From: Firmicutes bacterium CAG:822
Lineage (GTDB): Bacteria; Bacillota_I; Bacilli_A; RF39; UBA660
Assembly (NCBI GenBank): GCA_000432855.1
Contig: HF990845.1
Coordinates: 14,461-26,591 of the forward strand
Direction: 5' to 3'
Length of the DNA: 12,131 nucleotides
In this document: positions 6,782-11,752 of the stretch, in pieces
How the letters are laid out: every line of letters starts with the position of its first letter
How positions within the stretch are numbered: the stretch's first letter is position 1
Translations under genes and position numbers: made by a program
Notes under the pieces: generated by a model
What the model was told of the DNA's origin: nothing
Database searches by the model: none
What the model saw: the letters and a program-made list of their open reading frames with translations, nothing else

Positions 6782-6985
6782 ATGGACGAATTAAAGGCCA
6801 TCAGAGCTAAAAATAAGTTTACTTGTGAATATATGGCTGATCATTTAAATATCAGTAAGCCTTTTTACTGGCAAATTGAAAATGGAAAGCGTAGGCTTTC
6901 ATATAAGATGGCAGTAAAAATAGCTAAAGTATTTAATTTGAAACCAGATGATATATTTTATGAGGATTTTAAAAACAAGGATTAA
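6782..6985 (+). CDS. Small XRE-family HTH regulator (67 aa)
   Basis: The protein is essentially a single Cro/CI-type helix-turn-helix domain. Residues about 4-60 include IRAKNKFTCEYMADHLNISKPFYWQIENGKRRLSYKMAVKIAKVFNLKPDDIF, with the recognition-helix segment around SKPFYWQIENG. The start is the ATG at 6782, preceded by GGGAGG (6770-6775); upstream in-frame ATGs at 6692 and 6740 lie in or near the promoter and have no ribosome site. A strong promoter with a dyad in its spacer suggests autoregulation. Its stop codon overlaps that of the convergent ssb gene by two bases inside a shared bidirectional terminator. Whether it partners with the divergent 123-residue XRE protein is unknown. Confidence 0.85.
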   Translation: MDELKAIRAKNKFTCEYMADHLNISKPFYWQIENGKRRLSYKMAVKIAKVFNLKPDDIFYEDFKNKD

Positions 6986-6995
6986 CCTTGTTTTT
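6971..6995. terminator. Bidirectional terminator between xre and ssb
   Basis: A perfect 10-bp stem AAAAACAAGG/CCTTGTTTTT with loop ATTAA has T-runs on both strands. The loop holds the stop codons of both convergent genes. Confidence 0.85.
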
Positions 6996-7308
6996 TACTT
7001 GACAGAAAAGTGACTTTGTCAGCGACAACTTCAGTGATATATCTTCGGCCGTGTTCAGTTTCATAATTATAAGTTTCAACTCGTCCTTTAATACCGATTA
7101 GATCACCTTTACTACAGTATTCACTAGTACTTTTAGCAACACCTTGCCAAAGTTTACAATTTATAAAATCGGTGTCATATTCTCCTTCGGCATTTTTATA
7201 AGCTCTTGGAACGGCTAAGACTAATCTGACTACTGTTTTACCACTTTCTGTTTCATATAGTTCTGGATCATAAGCTAAACGACCCACTAAAACGATTTGA
7301 TTCAACAT
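6982..7308 (-). CDS. ssb: Short single-stranded DNA-binding protein (SsbB-like, no acidic tail)
   Basis: The OB-fold covers almost the whole 108-residue protein: MLNQIVLVGRLAYDPEL at the N-terminus, TVVRLVLAVPR, then DFINCKLWQGVAKSTSEYCSKGDLIGIKGRVET with the conserved Trp, then ITEVVADKVTFL. It ends in SSKKQG. The Gly/Gln-rich linker and the DDDIPF-type acidic tip that recruit replication and repair partners in the main SSB are absent. This matches Bacillus SsbB, a ~113-residue paralogue linked to DNA uptake, rather than the essential SsbA, which should be elsewhere in the genome. A GGAGG site and a good promoter precede it. The function in competence is inference from the family. Confidence 0.92.
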   Translation of the reverse strand: MLNQIVLVGRLAYDPELYETESGKTVVRLVLAVPRAYKNAEGEYDTDFINCKLWQGVAKSTSEYCSKGDLIGIKGRVETYNYETEHGRRYITEVVADKVTFLSSKKQG

Positions 7309-7331
7309 CGTTTTCCTCCTTTCGAGGCGTT

Positions 7332-7360
7332 ACTATACTCGTTTGTTTTAGGGAGTGCAA
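7332..7360 (-). promoter_or_regulatory. Promoter of ssb
   Basis: On the minus strand: -35 TTGCAC (7360-7355), a 17-bp spacer, -10 TATAGT (7337-7332), then AAAGGAGG and the ssb ATG. The remaining gap up to 7457 is AT-rich with no recognisable signal. Confidence 0.6.
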
Positions 7361-7456
7361 AAAGAGAAAACAATATTTTTAAATATTATTTTTTTGTAAT
7401 TTTGGTATTTTTAGATAAGGAACATTAATACTTTGGACTTTTATATTTAGACAAAA

Positions 7457-7496
7457 TAAAAAAACACAAGTTTTTAACATTTTAGTTCAACTTGTG
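7457..7496 (-). terminator. Terminator of the sufB-membrane protein unit
   Basis: The stem CACAAGTT/AACTTGTG (7465-7472 and 7489-7496) has the stop codon in its loop and is followed on the minus strand by eight T. Confidence 0.75.
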
Positions 7497-7812
7497 CTTT
7501 TTTAGCTGTTCCATCTTTATAATTGATGGTAACATTGGCAAATGTGTTAGTTTTGTCACATTTTTCTAAACCTTTTAAATCGTATTCTTCACCGGCTTTG
7601 TTAGCGTCTTCTAAATCTTGTAAAGTTATTTTATAAACGTTTTCACTGTCATTAGCGCTGACATATTTCTCAAAATAATCGCGACTAGCTGTTTCCATTT
7701 TATTTTCTAATTCAGTATTTTTAGACTCATTATTTTGTAAGAACAAGTAAGTTCCTATAGCTACTACTACTATAATAATTAATACGATAATTAAAACTAC
7801 TTTCTTTTTCAT
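7474..7812 (-). CDS. Small membrane-anchored hypothetical protein (112 aa)
   Basis: I do not recognise a family. MKKK is followed by a strongly hydrophobic segment (residues about 5-25, VVLIIVLIIIVVVAIGTYLFL), which reads as an uncleaved signal anchor; there is no lipobox Cys. The remaining ~85 residues would be extracytoplasmic and are polar, with SRDYFEKY, a KITLQDLE segment and a beta-rich C-terminus (FANVTINYKDGTAKKAQVELKC). Two Cys residues, one in KCDKTNT and one at the very C-terminus, could form a disulfide. GGAGGGG lies 6 nt before the ATG and overlaps the sufB stop; the 12-bp gap indicates an operon with sufB. A functional link to Fe-S assembly is not implied. Confidence 0.8.
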   Translation of the reverse strand: MKKKVVLIIVLIIIVVVAIGTYLFLQNNESKNTELENKMETASRDYFEKYVSANDSENVYKITLQDLEDANKAGEEYDLKGLEKCDKTNTFANVTINYKDGTAKKAQVELKC

Positions 7813-7824
7813 TTCTATCCCCTC

Positions 7825-9138
7825 CTAAAAATAATTCTTTAATAAAGCATTTAATTCAACGGCATATTCCATTGGTAAATTTTCTCTAAACTCATCAATG
7901 AAGCCAATAATCAATAATTCTTTAGCTCTTTCTTCATCTAATCCCCTACTCATTAAATAGAATAGTTTTTCTTCATCTAATTTAGAAACGGTAGCTTCAT
8001 GTTCAAGATAAGACGATGAATTTTCAACGATGTTTTTAGGTATTGTATCACTTTTAGATTTACCATCTAATAAAATGGTATCACATTTGACGATACTTTT
8101 TGAATTAATTGCATCTTTGTTTATTTTAACGGTACCACGATAATTACTTACTCCACCATTAGCAGCGATTGATTTACTAATAATTTTACTAGTTGTATTT
8201 GGAGCCAAATGAATCATTTTAGCACCTGCATCTTGAATCTGGTCTTTGGAAGCAACAGCAATAGATATACAATCACCTCTAGCACCTTCTCCTTTTAAAA
8301 TACATGATGGATATTTCATATTAGTTTTAGAACCAATATTACCATCAATCCATTCCATGACACCACCTTCATCAACAATAGACCTTTTAGTAACTAAGTT
8401 ATAGACATTACTAGCCCAGTTTTGAATGGTCGTATATCTACAGCTAGCGTTTTTTCCAACAAATATTTCAACAACAGCAGCGTGAAGTGAATCAGCAGTA
8501 TGATAAACAGCGGTACAGCCTTCCATATAATGAATATGACTATCATCATCGACAATAATTAAAGTTCTTTCAAATTGTCCCATGTTTTTAGTGTTTAGTC
8601 TAAAATAACTTTGAAGTGGTCTATCGATGCTAACTCCTTTGGGAACGTATATGAATGTTCCACCACTCCATACCGCACTGTTTAAAGCGGTATATTTATT
8701 TTCATCATATTTAACTAAAGTATTAAAATATTTTTTAAATAAATCGGGATGATTTTTTAAAGCATCATCTGTACTACAGAAAATAACACCTTTATCTTCT
8801 AATTCTTTGATCATACTGTGATATACTACTTCACTTTCGAACTGTGCACCAACACCATTTAAGTATTTCTTTTCGGCATCAATAAGACCTACTTCTTCAA
8901 AGGTATCTTTAATCGGACAAGATACTTTATCCCAATTATCTTCGACTTTATCAGTTACTCTTTTATAATAATTTATTTTATCAAAATCTATTTTTAACTC
9001 AGGTCCAAAGGTTGGATTAGGTATTTCTCTAAAGGCTTTATAAGCTTTTAGTCTAAAATCGGTCATCCACTTCGGTTCTTTTTTTAGTTTTGATATTTCT
9101 TTGATTTTATTTTCATCTAACCCAAGTTCTTTACTCAC
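7825..9138 (-). CDS. sufB: Fe-S cluster assembly scaffold protein SufB
   Basis: SufB pairs with SufC and SufD to form the cytosolic scaffold on which Fe-S clusters are built from SufS/SufU-delivered sulfur. The beta-helix core is clear: WSGGTFIYVPKGV, CTAVYHTADSLHAAVVEI, the NWASNVYNLVTKR segment, HLAPNTTSKIISKSIAANGG, and IVKCDTILLDGKSKSDTIP, whose Cys corresponds to the functional Cys405 of E. coli SufB. The C-terminus (ATVSKLDEEKLFYLMSRGL) is canonical. I place the start at the GTG at 9138 (437 aa), because AGGTGAT lies just upstream; a GTG at 9147 adds only three residues and has no ribosome site. The sufC, D, S and U partners are not in the window. The DGR reverse transcriptase ends about 50 bp upstream. 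Confidence 0.96.
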   Translation of the reverse strand: MSKELGLDENKIKEISKLKKEPKWMTDFRLKAYKAFREIPNPTFGPELKIDFDKINYYKRVTDKVEDNWDKVSCPIKDTFEEVGLIDAEKKYLNGVGAQFESEVVYHSMIKELEDKGVIFCSTDDALKNHPDLFKKYFNTLVKYDENKYTALNSAVWSGGTFIYVPKGVSIDRPLQSYFRLNTKNMGQFERTLIIVDDDSHIHYMEGCTAVYHTADSLHAAVVEIFVGKNASCRYTTIQNWASNVYNLVTKRSIVDEGGVMEWIDGNIGSKTNMKYPSCILKGEGARGDCISIAVASKDQIQDAGAKMIHLAPNTTSKIISKSIAANGGVSNYRGTVKINKDAINSKSIVKCDTILLDGKSKSDTIPKNIVENSSSYLEHEATVSKLDEEKLFYLMSRGLDEERAKELLIIGFIDEFRENLPMEYAVELNALLKNYF

Positions 9139-9149
9139 GATTATCACCT

Positions 9150-9185
9150 AGTAACATTATACTAGATTTTAAGAAAAATAAAAAG
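9150..9185 (-). promoter_or_regulatory. Probable sufB promoter
   Basis: The minus strand reads AAAATCTAGTATAAT, with a perfect TATAAT -10 (about 9157-9152), in the same context as upstream of pdp (AAAATCTAGTACAAT). The -35 region is only T-rich. The predicted transcript would have a very short leader that starts almost at the AGGTGAT ribosome site. Confidence 0.45.
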
Positions 9186-9190
9186 GAGTT

Positions 9191-10285
9191 TTAGGGTTTA
9201 AATTTATAAAATAAGTGATAACAATTACCTAATTTAAAATGACCTTGGTAGCTTGCTACTACATTTTTACCATTTTTTATTTTACCTTTTTTAATTAACT
9301 TCATTTTTTTCTTAAATCTTTTTTTCGTATTATTTCTAACTTTTAAAATAATTTTATTTTTAATATAAAATCTAAAACCTATAAAATCAGCGCCTTCTTT
9401 ACTAACATTTATAATCCTAGTTTTATCATTTAAACATAAACCATAATCTAAAACAAATTTATTAATTTCATCTAAACAGTATTTCAAATATTCTTTATTA
9501 TACTCAAGTAGTATTCCATCATCTTGATACCTTATATAATATTTAATATGTAATTTTTCCTTAATAAAATGATCTAAATCATTTAAATAAAATATAGCTA
9601 ATATTTGACTAACTACATTACCAATACCTAATCCTTTACCTTTTTCATATAAAGGTATTCTATTTATTTCATCAATCCTTTTATATTTATCATTTAAATT
9701 ACTGTTTTTTAAATAATTAATTTCCTTTTCCTTTAATTTTAAAATACTTTCATTCACATAATCATTATCTGTAGAATCAATTATTTTGAATAATATATTT
9801 AAATATTTTTTGTCTTTAATTTTCCTTTTTAACATTCTCTTTAAAACACCATGGTCTATATTATAGAAAAATTTACTAATATCAAATTTTAAAGCATATA
9901 CCTCACCATTCATACTATTCAAATATTTTTTTAAACACTTAATTCCATAACTAGTTCCTTTACCTTTTCTAGAAGCTACATTCGCACTTATTAAAGATGG
10001 TTCTAATACTTTAATTAAAATATCCGCCATTAAATGATTAATAATTTTATCATTAATATTTTGACTCATAATTATTCGATATTTTGGATCTTTAATCAAA
10101 AATATATTGTATTTACCCACTTTATAATCATTAAGTAATCTAAAAACATGACTTATATTAGAAGTATAATACTCTTCAAACTTATAAATTTTGTTTTTAT
10201 TTAAAGTGTTTTTTCTAACCGTTTTATAAGCTTTAATGATATTTTCTATAGTAAAATCATTTACTAAATTACCTACTCTTTTCAT
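9191..10285 (-). CDS. DGR-type reverse transcriptase
   Basis: From the ATG at 10285 the protein is 364 residues and starts MKRVGNLV, like many DGR-type RTs. Motifs: ASRKGKGTSYGIK (104-116), LKFDISKFFYNIDH (132-145, catalytic Asp135), GLGIGNVVSQILAIFYLNDLDHF (218-240), IRYQDD (251-256, catalytic Asp255/256), KTRIINVSKEGADFIGFRF (288-306) and a C-terminal SYQGHFKLGNCYHLFYK. The SQ in motif 4, where group II intron RTs have QGxxxSP, is a DGR hallmark. There is no maturase (X) or HNH domain, which argues against a group II intron. A ~45-residue Lys-rich insert (171-215) lies between motifs 3 and 4. The upstream in-frame ATG at 10300 is possible, but GGTGG spaced 7 nt from 10285 favours the later start. 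It overlaps the avd end by 17 bp and would copy the TR RNA. Confidence 0.92.
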   Translation of the reverse strand: MKRVGNLVNDFTIENIIKAYKTVRKNTLNKNKIYKFEEYYTSNISHVFRLLNDYKVGKYNIFLIKDPKYRIIMSQNINDKIINHLMADILIKVLEPSLISANVASRKGKGTSYGIKCLKKYLNSMNGEVYALKFDISKFFYNIDHGVLKRMLKRKIKDKKYLNILFKIIDSTDNDYVNESILKLKEKEINYLKNSNLNDKYKRIDEINRIPLYEKGKGLGIGNVVSQILAIFYLNDLDHFIKEKLHIKYYIRYQDDGILLEYNKEYLKYCLDEINKFVLDYGLCLNDKTRIINVSKEGADFIGFRFYIKNKIILKVRNNTKKRFKKKMKLIKKGKIKNGKNVVASYQGHFKLGNCYHLFYKFKP

Positions 10286-10613
10286 ACCTAATCCACCCAT
10301 ATAACTGCTTAATAATATTAAGCAAAAATTTACCTATTTTCAAATATTTTTTATATGAAATATATTTTTTGTCACAAGCCATTTTAAAATAAAAATCAAT
10401 CATTTTAATCTTGCTTATTATCCTCTTTTGATAAACTATCCTTTCTTTAACATCTAGTAAATTACTAAAATAAATTAACTCTAAAACCTCATAATATGTA
10501 TTAGATATCTTATCCTTTAAAACCTTTTCAGTCCTTGGAAAATTAACAATAATCTTATCCAAATAAAATATAGTTTTTTTAATATCATTTACAACAGCTA
10601 ATTTTTCATACAT
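10269..10613 (-). CDS. avd: Avd-like accessory variability determinant (four-helix bundle)
   Basis: The 114-residue, basic, all-helical protein has the S23/Avd four-helix-bundle pattern: an N-terminal helix (VVNDIKKTIFYLDKIIVNFPRTEKVLKDKI), a long central pair (TYYEVLELIYFSNLLDVKERIVYQKRIISKIKMIDFYFKMACD) and a final helix ending in the characteristic LYGWIRYEK, close to the 'GGWIK' end of Avd proteins. In the Bordetella phage DGR, Avd forms a pentamer that binds RT and TR RNA and is needed for mutagenic retrohoming. Its ATG lies inside the 3' end of the MSL-like gene (16-bp overlap), and its own end overlaps the RT start. Identification rests on fold pattern plus context, since the sequence is divergent. 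Confidence 0.85.
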   Translation of the reverse strand: MYEKLAVVNDIKKTIFYLDKIIVNFPRTEKVLKDKISNTYYEVLELIYFSNLLDVKERIVYQKRIISKIKMIDFYFKMACDKKYISYKKYLKIGKFLLNIIKQLYGWIRYEKSR

Positions 10614-11008
10614 ATCTTTTCAACACTTTCTAAAACATTAAATATTTCCTCATTATATTTAATTTCATTCAATTTTTCACAAATGAATTTAATCCTATCA
10701 TTAATAGATAAATTATTTTTCAAAAACAAATCATAATTTTCGCTATTATAATGAGCTTCTAAACAAACATATCCCTCGTAAACAATATAACTTATTTTTA
10801 ATTTATCTAAAGTATCTAATACCTTATTTAAAGAACCAATAGGAAAACCAACCTTAACAGTATTACCAAAAACACCTACCTTATAATTAAATATATTTTT
10901 TAATATATAACAGTCCTTACCTAAAACGTTATAAAAAACACCATTTTTCATAATTATAATAAATTTCTTTTTCTTCTCTTTTAATTCAAAATATTTTTCT
11001 CTAAACAT
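10598..11008 (-). CDS. DGR accessory protein resembling MutS domain I (MSL type)
   Basis: From the ATG at 11008 the protein is 136 residues. An ATG 12 bp further up is in frame, but it would place the GGAGGG site inside the gene. Residues 1-80 follow MutS mismatch-recognition domain I: FREKYFELKEK (MutS 'QYLEIKA'), IIMKNGVFYNVLGKDCYIL ('FRMGDFYELFFEDA') and VGFPIGSLNKVLDTLDKL ('AGVPYHALEGYLARL'), then KISYIVYEG. The MutS Phe-X-Glu wedge reads Phe25-Tyr26-Asn27, so the Phe is kept and the Glu is lost. The rest is helical with no ATPase. MutS-like (MSL) proteins are a known accessory class in some DGRs; a role in handling TR/VR mismatch heteroduplexes is inference. It is the first gene of the overlapping MSL-avd-RT operon. 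Confidence 0.75.
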   Translation of the reverse strand: MFREKYFELKEKKKKFIIIMKNGVFYNVLGKDCYILKNIFNYKVGVFGNTVKVGFPIGSLNKVLDTLDKLKISYIVYEGYVCLEAHYNSENYDLFLKNNLSINDRIKFICEKLNEIKYNEEIFNVLESVEKICMKN

Positions 11009-11061
11009 ATTTCCCTCCATTTTATATATTGTTTGTGTCCAAGTGATTTTGACATAAGAAA

Positions 11062-11091
11062 AAGCAATACCAAAATTTTTCAGTATTGCTT
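11062..11091 (-). terminator. Intrinsic terminator between the TR RNA and the DGR genes
   Basis: A perfect 9-bp stem AAGCAATAC/GTATTGCTT (11062-11070 and 11083-11091) is followed on the minus strand by TTTTTCTT. On the plus strand there is no T-run. It would end a TR transcript just before the MSL-like gene, allowing TR RNA to be made in excess over the DGR mRNA. Confidence 0.7.
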
Positions 11092-11270
11092 AAAATGCAG
11101 TCTAATCATAATATATCTTTTTCGTGAGTTCCAACATTTATAATTTCCCACATAGTATAATTATAAATCTTTCCTACTAAAGTTATATACTTTCTGCACC
11201 AATATTCGGATATATTATCCAGGGATAATACTTGTTTTCTAAATCTTTTATTTATGACCATATTAGTTCA
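11092..11270 (-). other. DGR spacer between TR and terminator
   Basis: About 180 bp follow the TR in its direction of transcription. In the Bordetella phage DGR the RNA immediately downstream of the TR is needed for RT priming and Avd binding; this stretch holds the same position. It contains a nearly perfect palindrome TATTATCC-AG-GGATAATA (11213-11230), able to form a 7-bp stem with a 4-nt loop. A 51-codon frame on the minus strand (11261-11106) lacks a ribosome site and I do not call it. Confidence 0.5.
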
Positions 11271-11280
11271 TAAACCTGAG

Positions 11281-11410
11281 TTTTATAGAAATCTGGGCGG
11301 GGAGCGTTATTACTATTATAGGCATTATTGTTGTTCACATTCGCGTCCGAACTATTCACATTACCGTTCCAAACTTGATTAGAATTTCCACCAGACTCGT
11401 TAGAATAAGC
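11281..11410 (-). repeat. DGR template repeat (TR) core
   Basis: On the minus strand one frame stays open from 11434 to a TAA at 11252 without a start codon or ribosome site. It encodes a peptide with 14 Asn, all AAC or AAT, in patterns such as QVWNGNVN and NVNNNNAYNSNNA. AAY codons are the signature of TRs, since adenine mutagenesis there yields many residues but no stop codon. It ends in APRPDFYK, encoded by CTCCCCGCCCAGATTTC, a C-rich block in the place of an IMH. The stretch is more GC-rich than its surroundings. True ends need a VR for comparison. It is called TR rather than VR because the AAY codons are intact, there is no gene around it, and it lies next to the RT operon. Confidence 0.85.
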
Positions 11411-11455
11411 ATCTCCACTTATTAATATTACCCCTTATTTTGTTCTATAATCATC

Positions 11456-11545
11456 CCGCTCTTCACTTGCTTCGCACATGAAGAGCGGTATTTTAGGACT
11501 CAGTTTGCCTAGCAAACTGGTCCTTTTATAAAGGCTTCGCCTTTA
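11456..11545. repeat. Cluster of three consecutive hairpins 5' of the TR
   Basis: In a 90-bp stretch three strong inverted repeats follow one another: a 10-bp stem CCGCTCTTCA/TGAAGAGCGG (11456-11488) with an inner TGC/GCA stem; GGAC-CAGTTTGC type, 8+4 bp (11496-11523); and a 7-bp TAAAGGC/GCCTTTA (11529-11545). Two of them carry GCGAAGC on the minus strand, a sequence known to form an exceptionally stable DNA mini-hairpin. They lie at the 5' side of the TR in its transcription direction. On the plus strand the second hairpin is followed by TCCTTTT and could act as a weak terminator. Confidence 0.75.
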
Positions 11546-11619
11546 CTAATTTATTCTTATTATTGTGTGTTTATTACACTATAGTCTCACTTACGGACAG
11601 TTTTTGAAATGAAATTAAT

Positions 11620-11653
11620 TAGAGGTATTAATCGTTTTCCGACTAATACCTCT
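11620..11653. repeat. 10-bp inverted repeat between DGR and IS
   Basis: AGAGGTATTA (11621-11630) is inverted as TAATACCTCT (11644-11653) with a 13-nt loop. It may be a terminator or part of the IS end. The neighbouring 11546-11620 is AT-rich, with no clear gene or promoter. Confidence 0.6.
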
Positions 11654-11692
11654 TATTTGCCATTTTTATGCTATTTTTTATTATATAGATTT

Positions 11693-11752
11693 TGTAACTC
11701 ACTTCTGTTAAAATATTTATAATAAACCCATAATAGAAAGAAGTGAGTTACA
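11693..11752 (+). promoter_or_regulatory. 14-bp inverted repeat enclosing the transposase promoter and masking its start
   Basis: TGTAACTCACTTCT (11693-11706) is perfectly inverted at 11739-11752, reaching the A of the transposase ATG and covering its AGAAAGAAGTGAG ribosome-site region. A -10-like TATAAT lies in the loop (11718-11723). A transcript started inside the loop lacks the left arm; a read-through transcript would fold and hide the start, as described for IS10. Confidence 0.6.

Larger units (their letters stand above)
9191..11440 (-). mobile_element. Diversity-generating retroelement (DGR): TR - MSL-like - avd - RT
   Basis: Four components lie in one orientation: a non-coding AAY-rich template repeat, a MutS domain-I-like protein, an Avd-type four-helix protein and a DGR-type reverse transcriptase. 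The three genes overlap one another by 16-17 bp, which implies translational coupling. DGRs copy the TR RNA with random changes at adenines and install the copy into a variable repeat in a target gene, often encoding a C-type-lectin-fold binding protein. No VR or target gene lies in the window. The boundaries are approximate: the left limit is the RT stop and the right limit is the start of the open TR frame. Confidence 0.88.

Noticed and set aside
9191..10285. Group II intron reverse transcriptase, retron or Abi-type RT
   Set aside because: No maturase or HNH domain and no intron RNA ends; motif 4 is IGNVVSQ instead of QGxxxSP, and the neighbours are Avd-type and MutS-like proteins plus a TR.
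11106..11261. 51-codon ORF on the minus strand in the DGR spacer (MVINKRFRKQVLSL...)
   Set aside because: No ribosome site, out of frame with the TR, crosses the spacer palindrome, and lies where structured TR RNA is expected. It could be a relic of a target-gene flank, but nothing supports translation.
11456..11545. CRISPR array
   Set aside because: The repeats are inverted hairpins of different sequence, not direct repeats with regular spacers; no cas genes are near.
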